A stretch of 24,250 nucleotides of DNA from Fibrobacter sp. UBA4309 (lineage in GTDB: Bacteria > Fibrobacterota > Fibrobacteria > Fibrobacterales > Fibrobacteraceae): NCBI RefSeq assembly GCF_002395745.1, contig NZ_DGUN01000002.1, positions 1 to 24,250 on the forward strand. The letters run 5' to 3'. The translations under genes were made by a program, and so were the position numbers. The notes below the pieces were generated by a model. That model worked only from the letters and a program-made list of their open reading frames with translations. It ran no database searches and was not told the origin of the DNA. Shown here one piece after another: positions 1 to 8,291 of the stretch. How positions within the stretch are numbered: position 1 is the first letter of the stretch; the number at the start of each line of letters is the position of its first letter.

Positions 1-52
1 GGTCGTAGTTTTCGTTAAAAGGACGGGGAAATTTATCTACTTGAAGTGTCAT
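1..52 (-). CDS. 5' end of an unidentified gene, cut by the window edge
   Basis: Reading the minus strand from ATG at 52-50 gives 17 codons, beginning MTLQVDKFPRPF, before the window ends. The start codon overlaps the stop of the FHA-ABC gene in an ATGA arrangement, so it is probably the next gene of the same operon and translationally coupled to it. Too little is visible to name a family. The main support is the tight overlap, which matches the spacing of the other genes in this operon. Confidence 0.55.
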   Translation of the reverse strand, partial: MTLQVDKFPRPFNENYD

Positions 53-2070
53 CTTGCTTTTTTGGACCTAAATAGGATTATTACAATGAAAATATAAAAA
101 CCTAGCGCAAGTCCGAGGGCGCAAAGCGTATTTGTTGCGTTTTCGGGGCGTTCCAGGAACAGATCGAGAAGGGCGCTCTGGTTGTAGCGGGACCAGATGA
201 CGGCAGAAAGCGTCTTGCCGACTTGTTGCATCTGGTCGAGAGGGACAAGGGCGCCGGCCAGGGCCACCTGCGGGATGATGAGCAGGGGCAAGAAGGCGTT
301 GGCCTGTCCGGAATTCTTGCTGAGAGAACTTACGAGAAGCCCGATGCCGACGGAGGGGAGAACGGTGCAGGCGAAAACGACCGCAAGCATGGGGAGGCTT
401 GGGTGGATGTTTACCCTGAAGGCGACAAACGCGTAGACCGTAGCCGTCTGCAAGAAGGCGAAAATAGACGAAAGCAGGATTTTCCCGGTCAAGATGGAAG
501 AAACGCTGAGCCCTTTGCGGAACTCGTTACGAAGCACATCCTTGTCTTGGACAATCTCGCGGATAGAAAGCGAAAGGGAAAACCAGTTCGCGCAGAGGAT
601 AAGGGCGAATGCGACTGTCCACAGCGAACTGAGCGGGCTGAAGATTTGTGAGAAGAGGAACCCGATGACGATCGGCTGCAGGAAGAGCGCCGCCACCTTG
701 CCCCTGTCGCGGAACCACTGCTTCAGCGACAACGAGATTTCGTTCAGGAATACGCTCTTGCGTTCCACCTTGGAAAATACGATTTCGCTGAACGACTTTT
801 CGCTTTCGATATGCGTCGCCTGTTCGGATTCCTTCCACTGGACGGCCGTGTCGTCGTTCAGACCCGAAAGGATCATTTCCGGGCTGTTCGTCTTGAAGTA
901 GCGGTAGGCGTCTTGCGGGCTTCCGTAGTAGCCCTGCCTACCCTTGTGCAGTACCAGGACCTTGTTGGCGATATTGAGGGCCTCGTAGCTGTGCGTCGTA
1001 AGGATGATGGTGTGCCCGAGGAACGCCAGCTGCTTGAGGTGTGAACAGAGAATGCGCGTATTGTAGGGATCGAGACCGCTGAGCGGCTCGTCGAGCACGA
1101 TGAGGCCCGGGTTCGACATCAGTTCGGCGGCAAGGGCGGTACGGCGGAGTTCGCCGCCGCTAAGCGTTTGAACGCGGTGGTTCTTGCGGTCGCTTAGCCC
1201 GAAAAGTTCCGTGAAATTTTCGAACCGCTCGCGAGCGGAGGCGGCGAACTCGCGCTTGTCCATGGCGATGCGGGCCTCGTGCAGAATCGTCTCTTCGACA
1301 GTCAGGTCCTTGCGGAGTGGCGGATCCTGCGCGAGGAACGCGATTCTTTCACGGATGTCTTTTTGGCGGTAGTCTGTGCCGCCGATATGGACCTCGCTGT
1401 GCGGGCCTTTCTTGTGGAGGCCTTCCAGCAGGTGCAGCAGTGTCGATTTCCCTTGTCCGGAACGCCCGATGATGGCGAGAATTTCTCCAGCGGGGAGCTC
1501 GAAGTTGATGTCTTGCAACAGGCGCTTCTTGCCGACAAAGACATCCAGGTTTTTCACGTGTACCTGGAATCCGCACGTCGCCTCGGCCACGAAGAGCTGG
1601 CCGTCCTTGAACGTGACTTCGCTCTGTTCAATCCTGGCGGTGTCGCCGTTGTTCAGGACAATCCTTTTTTTGCAGAGAATCTCGGCCGTGTTCTTGACGA
1701 GCCTCGCCTTGATCTTGCGCAGTCCCGTGAATTCGAATTCGGCCCAATCCTGCGAAAGTGTCTTGCTGTCGATTTCCCTGTTCTGGTCCAAGACGAGAAT
1801 CGAAAGCTCGCCTTCGCTGATGGCGATGCGCAGGCGGCGGACGCCAATCACTACGATGTCGCCGTCGTTCAGGGCGGTTTCCGTAACGTCCTTGTCGTTG
1901 ATTTTGGTGACGCTGTTGCTGGTGAGGTTCTTTAGAATCCATGTGCCGTTCTTTTTCTCGATAACGGCATGGTCCCTTGAAACAAACAAATCCTCAAAAT
2001 GCAGGTCGCTAGAATCCTTGCGGCCTATCGTAAAGGGTTTGCTTGCGTCGGGGACAATTACGTGGAACAT
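49..2070 (-). CDS. FHA domain - ABC ATPase - ABC2-type permease fusion protein
   Basis: This 673-residue protein joins a regulatory domain to a half transporter. Residues about 12-85 form a forkhead-associated (phosphothreonine-binding) domain with the typical GR...SRDH...N pattern. Residues about 170-390 are an ABC ATPase: Walker A GRSGQGKST (202-210), Q-loop Gln248, signature LSGGE (303-307), Walker B LIVLDE (323-328) and H-loop His360. Residues about 450-670 hold roughly six hydrophobic segments of the ABC2/ABCG permease type. The order FHA-ATPase-permease is that of mycobacterial Rv1747 and eukaryote-like ABCG half transporters, which work as dimers; in Rv1747 the FHA part is controlled by Ser/Thr kinases. 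The substrate cannot be read from the sequence. The start overlaps the end of the aminotransferase gene by 13 bp and the stop overlaps the next gene by 4 bp, so it sits inside a coupled operon. Architecture is certain; function as exporter or importer is inferred. Confidence 0.93.
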   Translation of the reverse strand: MFHVIVPDASKPFTIGRKDSSDLHFEDLFVSRDHAVIEKKNGTWILKNLTSNSVTKINDKDVTETALNDGDIVVIGVRRLRIAISEGELSILVLDQNREIDSKTLSQDWAEFEFTGLRKIKARLVKNTAEILCKKRIVLNNGDTARIEQSEVTFKDGQLFVAEATCGFQVHVKNLDVFVGKKRLLQDINFELPAGEILAIIGRSGQGKSTLLHLLEGLHKKGPHSEVHIGGTDYRQKDIRERIAFLAQDPPLRKDLTVEETILHEARIAMDKREFAASARERFENFTELFGLSDRKNHRVQTLSGGELRRTALAAELMSNPGLIVLDEPLSGLDPYNTRILCSHLKQLAFLGHTIILTTHSYEALNIANKVLVLHKGRQGYYGSPQDAYRYFKTNSPEMILSGLNDDTAVQWKESEQATHIESEKSFSEIVFSKVERKSVFLNEISLSLKQWFRDRGKVAALFLQPIVIGFLFSQIFSPLSSLWTVAFALILCANWFSLSLSIREIVQDKDVLRNEFRKGLSVSSILTGKILLSSIFAFLQTATVYAFVAFRVNIHPSLPMLAVVFACTVLPSVGIGLLVSSLSKNSGQANAFLPLLIIPQVALAGALVPLDQMQQVGKTLSAVIWSRYNQSALLDLFLERPENATNTLCALGLALGFYIFIVIILFRSKKAR

Positions 2071-3260
2071 AGAAGTTTCAATCCGGATTCAAATCGGTCG
2101 CAAGCCTTCTGGAGGGTTTCGTCACTTGCCGCATACGAGAAGCGTACGCAGGAATCATCGCCGAAAGCTGCTCCCGGAACGATGGCGAGTCCCTCTTGTT
2201 CGAGCAGGTAGCGGCATAGGTCGATAGAGCCGGTGATGACTTCTCCGGAAGGTGTTTTTTTCCCGTAGAAGTCGTTGACCGGAGCGAAAAGGTAGAAGGC
2301 TCCTTCCGGTGTCTTGGCGGGAGTTTTCAGGATTTTCGAAGTGCGTTCGATCATGTAGTCGCGACGTTTCTTGAATGTATCGCGCATGCGGTTTACGCTG
2401 TGCATGCCCATCTGCAGGGCTCCGAGGGCCGCATATTGCGCTACGTTGCTCGGATGGTGTGTCGCCTGTCCCTGAATCTTCCCGATAACCTTCGCTATTG
2501 GCAGCGGGGCTGCGTCGTAGCCGATCCTCCAGCCCGTCATGCAGTGCGATTTCGAAAATCCGTTGATTACGATGGTACGTTCCGCCATGCCGTCGAGAGC
2601 GGCGGCACTCATGAACTTGCCGTTGTAGACAAAGTATTCATAGACTTCGTCCGAAATGCAGTAAATGTCTTTTTCGACAATCACCTTGGCGAGTGATTCC
2701 AGCTCGTCTCGGCTGTAGACGGACCCTGTCGGATTGCACGGGTTGTTGACGAGGATAGCCTTGGTCTTTTCGGTGCAGGCGCTGCGCAGCTGTTCTGCGG
2801 TAATTTTGAAATCGTTTTCGCGCGAACCCTGGACAAATACCGGCGTGCCGCCGAGCCACTTGACGAGTTCGGGATAGGTGACCCAGTAGGGCGCGGGGAT
2901 GATGACTTCGTCACCGGGATTGATAAGGACCGCCAAGGCGTTGAAGACGGCGTGCTTGGCGCCGCTTGTCATGACAATCTGTTCCGGGGTGAAATGCAGG
3001 TCGTTGTCGTGTTCCAGCTTTTCGCATACGGCCTTGCGAACTTCTAGAATGCCGACTGGGGCCGTATAGCGCGTCTTTCCGTCGTGGATGGCCTTGCAGG
3101 CTGCCTCTTGGATCGGCTCGGGAGTGGGGAAGTCCGGCTCCCCGGCACCGAGGCTGACGACGTCCTTGCCTTCGGCTATCATTTGCTTGGCGAGCGTATC
3201 GATGGCGACGGTAAGTGACGCTGCGATATTTTGGGTTCTAGTAGAAAGCGGGCGTGTCAT
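2058..3260 (-). CDS. Class I pyridoxal-phosphate aminotransferase (aspartate aminotransferase-like)
   Basis: This 400-residue cytosolic enzyme belongs to fold-type I aminotransferases, subgroup I-gamma (AspB/AspC-like), which transfer amino groups between aspartate or similar amino acids and 2-oxoglutarate. Visible landmarks are the N-terminal GEPDFPTP, the NNPCNPTG segment around 172-179, the cofactor-contacting Asp204 and Tyr207, the Schiff-base lysine Lys237 in SKSHCMTGWRIGY, and the substrate-carboxylate arginine Arg373 in CVRFSYA. Length is usual for the family. Close relatives also act as prephenate or aromatic aminotransferases, so the exact substrate is uncertain. The ATG at 3260 overlaps the exporter's TGA by 4 bp, and the gene's own end overlaps the FHA-ABC gene by 13 bp. 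A metabolic enzyme between two transporter genes is unusual; whether it serves the exported product or is just co-transcribed is not shown. Confidence 0.93.
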   Translation of the reverse strand: MTRPLSTRTQNIAASLTVAIDTLAKQMIAEGKDVVSLGAGEPDFPTPEPIQEAACKAIHDGKTRYTAPVGILEVRKAVCEKLEHDNDLHFTPEQIVMTSGAKHAVFNALAVLINPGDEVIIPAPYWVTYPELVKWLGGTPVFVQGSRENDFKITAEQLRSACTEKTKAILVNNPCNPTGSVYSRDELESLAKVIVEKDIYCISDEVYEYFVYNGKFMSAAALDGMAERTIVINGFSKSHCMTGWRIGYDAAPLPIAKVIGKIQGQATHHPSNVAQYAALGALQMGMHSVNRMRDTFKKRRDYMIERTSKILKTPAKTPEGAFYLFAPVNDFYGKKTPSGEVITGSIDLCRYLLEQEGLAIVPGAAFGDDSCVRFSYAASDETLQKACDRFESGLKLLCST

Positions 3261-5662
3261 GATTTTTTCTGTTTATGCAGGCGGTAATTGTCGAGTGAAC
3301 CGGCAATTAGCGGGAAAATGGTGAATTGCGATACCGATATGCAGATAAGGCCGAGAAGGCAAATCTGCCCGATGCTCCTGAGTCCAGGATGAGACGAGAT
3401 GAGCAGGCCGTAGGTGCCGATTAGGGACGCGAGCTGGCTTATGCCCACAGTGAAAAACTTGCGCTGCAAAATGTTGAGTGCCGTGCCGCCCTGCTTTTCG
3501 TAGTATGCGGTCCACAGCTGTATAGAACCGTCGACGCTGAAAGCGAAGAGTATCGGGAACGCGAGCGAATTGTAGGCGGAAATTTCCATGTTGAACATGC
3601 GGAGCAGGAACACGAGCCATCCCATCGCGAATATCGATGGAAGCAGGGTGAAAATGGTTCGGCTAAAGCGGTTGTAGTACAGCAGGAGCAGGATGGCGAT
3701 GAGGACGAACCCGAGCGCGAGTGTCTTGTCGATGTTTTTGAGTACGAGGTCGAGGAACGTGGCACGGACGACCGGCGTGCCTGTAATCTTGTATGTGCCG
3801 TTCGCGATGCCGTCGAACTTGTTCAAATCGGATTGCAGGTGGCGGCAGGCGAGGCCGTCGTTTGGATCGATGCTCGAGAAAATGAAGGCGAAGACTCCGG
3901 CGTTGCCGTTGTTGTCGCTGAACTTGATGCGCAGATCTTCGGGAGTCTCGTTTTCGTCGAGGTCGATGCGGTAGAGGCTTTCGGTCAGTTTCGATGCGTA
4001 GAGCAGGTTCGCGGAATCCAGTTCCTGCAAGAACCCTTGCGAGAGGATTTTCTGGATGTCCTCGAGCTTGTCCTTTTTCTCGACCTGGTTCTTTGGCGAG
4101 AACTGCGCCAGCGTGTAGATCTTGTCGATGTTCGGGATGCGGTTCCTGCGCTTCAGTTCCTGGAAGTTTCGGAGCAGGTCGTCGCTGGCTGCCTGGTCGG
4201 GCAGCATGACGATTATCGGGTCGAATTGCGGGAATCCCGTCAGTGCCAACAGGCTGTCGGCTTCGCTTTTCTGGTGCGTGATTTCTGTCTTGTCGAAATC
4301 GTAGAAGAACTTGATGTTGAATCCGCCGTAGCAGAGCCCGATAAGGCTTGCGAACGAAACGAGCGCGATGATAATCTTGTTGATCCTGTACGAAAGCAGG
4401 CCGAATTTGTATTCACGCTGGAAACGGAATGAATTGACCGCGAAAGGTTTCTTGCGCTGGAACAGCTGCAGGAGGGCCGTGGTGAGCAGGATGCTCATGC
4501 CCCAGTTCAGCAGGCTGCCGATGGCGCCGAGCGTGCTCAGCTCCTGGAGTCCGCCGACAGGTACTAGTCGCAGGGCGAGGAACAGGCCGGACATGATGCA
4601 GACGCTCACCGCTGTAGAGGGCCCGATGCCGAGAACGGCGCTCTCGATGCTCAGCTGCGGTCCGAGCCCGTTGTTCCTTTCGATAAAGTAGCGGTTCAGC
4701 ACATGCGTGATAATCTGGCAAGCCTGTCCGGGCAGGAACAGCGCGAGCAATAGCGTAAAGAGGTTGATTCTCCCGTACAAAACGCCTGCGAGCGCGAGCG
4801 TGTAGAGGATGGGGAGGCTTGCGGGCAGCGCCGACACGAGAATGAGCTGCGGCTGCCTGTAGAAATGGATGATAAACAGCAGCAAGATGAACAGCGCCGT
4901 AATCTTCCCGGCGAATTTCGCCTCGGGCAGCAGGGCTCTTCCGGTGAGGATAGTGTCGTAGACCTTGCCCGTGTAGAACACCTTGATGTCAATTCTGTCT
5001 TCCAGGAATTTGCTGACTTTCGATAGCAACGCCCTGGAGGCGTTCAGGTCCGAAAGGGGAGCCTTGGGGTAGATGTCGACGACGTGTATCTTGCCGTCGG
5101 CGCTCGCATGGCTCTGCAGGAGAATCTTCAGGTACTTTTCTTCGAGGTCGTTCAGGTCGAATATTCCGGCGCTGTCGATGGTTTCGGTGGAATCAATGCT
5201 CGCAGAATCGCCGATATCCACGTAGAGCGGGTTATGTCTGAGCGTAATCTTTTTGCGGAGGTCTTCGAGCCTGTTGGCGATGGTGTCCAGGTCTTCGGTC
5301 TTGATATAGAGCAGGTTGTGCTTCTTGTAGAACTCGATGTCGGTCTCGTATTCCAGGAAATGGACGAGCGAATCGTTCTGAAGGAACTTGGCGAGCGACT
5401 TGGCCGTGTTGTAGCTTAGCGAACTGTCCGTGGATTGAAGGACTACGGTGAGACTGCCGAGCCCGCCGAACGCTTTTTCGATTTCACGGGAATCCTGGGA
5501 ACTTCCCGTGCCCATGGAGATGGTGTCCTGCAGTTGCAGTTCCCAGCGCAGGTTGCTTACGGGGATGATGCAAAGAATCGCAACGACAATGCTTGCCGCC
5601 AAAATCGGGAACGGATAGCGGGCCAATTTTTTGACGATTTTTGTTGCAATGGAAAACATCAT
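3257..5662 (-). CDS. RND-superfamily (MMPL-like) inner-membrane exporter
   Basis: The product is about 801 residues with the two-fold RND/MMPL layout: one N-terminal membrane helix (about 18-40), a periplasmic domain (about 45-250), a cluster of about five helices (about 255-440), a second periplasmic domain, and a second helix cluster (about 640-790). This matches predicted exporters of the MMPL/hopanoid-transporter type, which move lipids or hydrophobic compounds using the proton gradient. The second helix bundle has an acidic residue in AFSVDGSIQLW (Asp711), where proton-relaying Asp is expected. The matching place in the first half (FLPGQACQIITH) has no acid. I chose ATG at 5662; a TTG two codons upstream (5668) also keeps the frame, and ATG 5659 is possible. 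No clear Shine-Dalgarno is present. It is the first gene of a four-gene coupled operon and lies divergent from an outer-membrane barrel gene. Substrate unknown. Confidence 0.85.
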   Translation of the reverse strand: MMFSIATKIVKKLARYPFPILAASIVVAILCIIPVSNLRWELQLQDTISMGTGSSQDSREIEKAFGGLGSLTVVLQSTDSSLSYNTAKSLAKFLQNDSLVHFLEYETDIEFYKKHNLLYIKTEDLDTIANRLEDLRKKITLRHNPLYVDIGDSASIDSTETIDSAGIFDLNDLEEKYLKILLQSHASADGKIHVVDIYPKAPLSDLNASRALLSKVSKFLEDRIDIKVFYTGKVYDTILTGRALLPEAKFAGKITALFILLLFIIHFYRQPQLILVSALPASLPILYTLALAGVLYGRINLFTLLLALFLPGQACQIITHVLNRYFIERNNGLGPQLSIESAVLGIGPSTAVSVCIMSGLFLALRLVPVGGLQELSTLGAIGSLLNWGMSILLTTALLQLFQRKKPFAVNSFRFQREYKFGLLSYRINKIIIALVSFASLIGLCYGGFNIKFFYDFDKTEITHQKSEADSLLALTGFPQFDPIIVMLPDQAASDDLLRNFQELKRRNRIPNIDKIYTLAQFSPKNQVEKKDKLEDIQKILSQGFLQELDSANLLYASKLTESLYRIDLDENETPEDLRIKFSDNNGNAGVFAFIFSSIDPNDGLACRHLQSDLNKFDGIANGTYKITGTPVVRATFLDLVLKNIDKTLALGFVLIAILLLLYYNRFSRTIFTLLPSIFAMGWLVFLLRMFNMEISAYNSLAFPILFAFSVDGSIQLWTAYYEKQGGTALNILQRKFFTVGISQLASLIGTYGLLISSHPGLRSIGQICLLGLICISVSQFTIFPLIAGSLDNYRLHKQKKS

Positions 5663-5715
5663 GAACAATATAACATTATATTAAATTGTAAATTAGCCTC
5701 ATGGGCTAGAATCCT
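5663..5715. promoter_or_regulatory. Divergent promoter region between exporter and outer-membrane barrel
   Basis: Only 53 bp separate the two divergent start codons, and the stretch is strongly AT-rich. On the minus strand there is an exact TATAAT about 15 bp before the exporter's ATG, without a good -35 match. On the plus strand TAAATTAG (5689-5696) and TAGAAT (5707-5712) are possible -10-like elements for the barrel gene, also without a convincing upstream box. The two genes must share or have abutting promoters, but the exact elements are uncertain. Confidence 0.4.
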
Positions 5716-7212
5716 ATGAAACAGGTCGCTTATTTTTTGCTTGCTCTGTTTGTCGCTCTTTCGGCTGCGAATGCCGAAGAGGTTTCGGCCGATAGCGTCA
5801 AGGCAAAAAGCGCCCCGGTAGATAGTTCCCAGACGCAAACCGAACAGGAAAATTCGGACGTAAATTGGAAAGATTTCCTGGCATGGCCGTTCATCCACAT
5901 CTTCCAGCCGGTATTCAACGTGTTGGTGTATCCTGTAGCCCAGCCCATCCACTATGCGGTCGACAACGGCGTTATCGAGAAATCGGTAGACCTGATTACC
6001 TTTGGCGAGAACAGGAACATTTTGCTCTACCCGGTAATGAACCTGAAACCGGGCTCTGCGACCATGCTCGGCGCGACGTATCGCCACCGCAGCATCGTAC
6101 TGCCGAAGGATTACGTGGTTCTAGAAACGCAGTTCTTTGCTAACGGTGACTGGTACGTGTCGGCCCGTTATTCCAAGCAGGGTATTGGCGACCTGCCGCT
6201 CTACACGGCATTCCGTTACCAGCAATACTGGGACCGCGACGGCTTCTTCGTGATTCCCGGGACAAAGGACAAGTTTATCCAGCCGGATTCCTCCATCAAC
6301 CTGAGCTGGCGTCTGAGCGCCCCGCTCACCAAGACGCACCACTGGAACCTGGAGGGCAGTGCCGGCATGCGCTACAACGATGCGAGCCTGCCGGACAACG
6401 CTTCGGACAGTATCCTGATCGACGACAGCTTCTCGGTGGAAGCCCGTGGCCTCTACCAGGACGAATTCCAGTTCCCGTTAGAGATATCGCTGTTGTTCGA
6501 TAATCTGGACTACGCCTTTGCGCCGACAAAGGGATGCCGTTTCAACGTGAGTGGCCGCTATGTCTTTGTGAATTCCTATAGCGGTCTTGCTTACGACAAT
6601 TACGAACGCAGCGGCATTCACGAAAGGGTGTTTTTCCAGGACGATGCGAAAAACCATGACTTTGTCCGCACGGAAATAGTTTATCAGCAATACTTTTATC
6701 TGGGCAAGACCCCGAATTTTCACATGACGCCCGCGGAGGCGCGGGAAAGCAGGCGCTTCTATTCGGACTTCGGCTGGGACGACGCCCTTAGAATCTGGCA
6801 TCCGGACAATGTGAGAAATACCTTGTTCGAAAGACGCGTGCTGGCATTCCAGTTCCGTATGATAGATGTTTTTGAAATGGAGAAGGGGGAGGCGCCGTTC
6901 AATGCGTTTCCCGTCGTGAATGCGAGATTCCCCTTGCGCGGCTACGGCAACATGTTCTCGGGCTATCACGTGATGGGTTTCAGCATGGAATACCGCTGGC
7001 CCGTAGACCGCTTTGTTGATGGAGTCATTTTCGATGAATATGGCCTGCATGCCCCGGAACTGGACGAATGGTCGTTCAGCCGCTACTACAATTCCTGGGG
7101 GTTCGGCGTACGCGTGCGCAAGCCGGACATGTTCTGGTTTCGCGTGCAGTTCGGTTTCCATGGACTGCACGGAGTCAATCTTGTCATGACGATTGCGCCG
7201 GAATACCGCTAG
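5716..7212 (+). CDS. Outer-membrane beta-barrel protein, Omp85/BamA superfamily-like
   Basis: The 498-residue product starts with a clear Sec signal peptide (MKQVAYFLLALFVALSAANA, cleavage near residue 20), which supports this ATG although no Shine-Dalgarno is seen. After a short linker, most of the chain has alternating polar/aromatic beta-strand character. Near the C-terminus, PLRGYGN (407-410 is LRGY) resembles the conserved (V/L)RG(F/Y) loop-6 motif of BamA/TamA-type barrels (surface antigen D15 family). It is followed by regularly spaced strands such as MGFSMEYRWPV and FRVQFGFHG. I do not see POTRA repeats: the region before the barrel is only about 80 residues. It may therefore resemble single-barrel Omp85 relatives rather than a full BamA. 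Its position, divergent from the RND exporter, allows a joint role in moving material across both membranes, but that is inference. The stop codon shares the palindrome CTAG with the ruvB stop. Confidence 0.75.
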   Translation: MKQVAYFLLALFVALSAANAEEVSADSVKAKSAPVDSSQTQTEQENSDVNWKDFLAWPFIHIFQPVFNVLVYPVAQPIHYAVDNGVIEKSVDLITFGENRNILLYPVMNLKPGSATMLGATYRHRSIVLPKDYVVLETQFFANGDWYVSARYSKQGIGDLPLYTAFRYQQYWDRDGFFVIPGTKDKFIQPDSSINLSWRLSAPLTKTHHWNLEGSAGMRYNDASLPDNASDSILIDDSFSVEARGLYQDEFQFPLEISLLFDNLDYAFAPTKGCRFNVSGRYVFVNSYSGLAYDNYERSGIHERVFFQDDAKNHDFVRTEIVYQQYFYLGKTPNFHMTPAEARESRRFYSDFGWDDALRIWHPDNVRNTLFERRVLAFQFRMIDVFEMEKGEAPFNAFPVVNARFPLRGYGNMFSGYHVMGFSMEYRWPVDRFVDGVIFDEYGLHAPELDEWSFSRYYNSWGFGVRVRKPDMFWFRVQFGFHGLHGVNLVMTIAPEYR

Positions 7213-8252
7213 AAGAGTTCCATCTGGTCGCTTTGCGCACCGGCGAAGTTCTTCGGAGGCTGCTTGTGGAACAGTCGGTAGGCCGATTGCGTGACGACTC
7301 GCCCGCGCGGGGTGCGGCTGAGAAGTCCCTTCTGGATAAGGTACGGCTCGTAAACCTCTTCGAGCGTGTCCGGCTCTTCTCCCATGGCGGCGCTGATGGT
7401 GCCGAGACCCACTGGCCCGCCGTCGAACTTGTCCATCATCGTGCCGAGGATCTTGCGGTCCATCGGGTCGAGGCCCTCTCCGTCGATGCCCAGCATTTCG
7501 AGCGTCTTGGTCGCGGACTGCACGTCGATAACGCCCGTACCGCGGACCTGGGCAACGTCACGGCATCGACGGAGCACGCGGTTCGCCACGCGGGGCGTAC
7601 CGCGACAGCGCCCGCCCAGGAGTCTTGCTGCGTCTTCGGAGAGTTCTATGTCCAGAATCCGGGCGCTCCGCATCAGGATTTTTACGATGTCGCATTCGTT
7701 GTAGAGCTCCAGACGGTACTGCAGGCCGAATCGGTCGCGTAGCGGGCTTGTCAGGAGGCCGCTGCGTGTCGTGGCGCCGACCAGGGTGAAATGCTTTAGC
7801 GGCAGGTTCACGCTCCTGGCGGCCGGACCCGAATCCAGCATGATGTCGAGCCTGAAATCTTCCATGGCGGGGTAGAGGTATTCTTCTACGACGCGGTTCA
7901 GACGGTGGATTTCGTCGATGAACAGGACGTCGTTTTCTTGCAGGCTTGTCAGGAGTCCGGCTAGGTCGCTGGCCTTCTCGAGAACGGGGCCGCTCGTGAT
8001 GTGGATGTTCACTCCCATCTCTTTCGCGATGATGCTGGCGAGCGTGGTCTTGCCGAGTCCGGGAGGCCCGGCGAAAAGACAATGGTCGAGGGCTTCCCCG
8101 CGGTGGCGGGCCGCCGCGATGGCTATCGAGAGACTCTCCTTGATGTCTCCCTGGCCGGTAAATTCCGATAGGGAAGGCGGCCTGAGAGACCGTTCCATGT
8201 CGGATTCGTCGCCTGCCCTTCTTTCGGGCGAAATGATTCGCTGGTCGTCCAT
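7209..8252 (-). CDS. ruvB: RuvB, Holliday junction branch-migration ATPase
   Basis: RuvB is the AAA+ motor that, with RuvA, drives branch migration of Holliday junctions during recombination and repair. The 347-residue product has every expected landmark: the N-terminal RPPSLSEFTGQ segment, Walker A GPPGLGKTT (62-70), Walker B with DEIH (113-116), the GATTRSG sensor loop near 159-165, the LRDRFG arginine-finger region (171-176), and the C-terminal winged-helix segment ending TPRGRVVTQSAYRLF. Length is normal. It follows ruvA on the same strand with a 39-bp gap that contains a palindromic repeat. No Shine-Dalgarno is visible, but the ATG position fits the family. Its 3' end overlaps the convergent barrel gene by 4 bp. 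Confidence 0.98.
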   Translation of the reverse strand: MDDQRIISPERRAGDESDMERSLRPPSLSEFTGQGDIKESLSIAIAAARHRGEALDHCLFAGPPGLGKTTLASIIAKEMGVNIHITSGPVLEKASDLAGLLTSLQENDVLFIDEIHRLNRVVEEYLYPAMEDFRLDIMLDSGPAARSVNLPLKHFTLVGATTRSGLLTSPLRDRFGLQYRLELYNECDIVKILMRSARILDIELSEDAARLLGGRCRGTPRVANRVLRRCRDVAQVRGTGVIDVQSATKTLEMLGIDGEGLDPMDRKILGTMMDKFDGGPVGLGTISAAMGEEPDTLEEVYEPYLIQKGLLSRTPRGRVVTQSAYRLFHKQPPKNFAGAQSDQMELF

Positions 8253-8260
8253 TGTACGTC

Positions 8261-8286
8261 GTCATGCCCGCTTGAACCGGGCATCT
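8261..8286. repeat. GTCAT...ATCT palindromic repeat between ruvA and ruvB
   Basis: This 26-bp element has the constant ends GTCAT (8261-8265) and ATCT (8283-8286) around a GC-rich stem, GCCCG paired with CGGGC, with a 7-nt loop. Including the inner AT of each end, the stem is 7 bp. The same ends flank different stems at 24130-24233, so this is one member of a dispersed intergenic repeat family. In the ruvAB transcript it would fold just upstream of the ruvB start and could influence ruvB translation or mRNA stability. Confidence 0.75.
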
Positions 8287-8291
8287 CCTTG

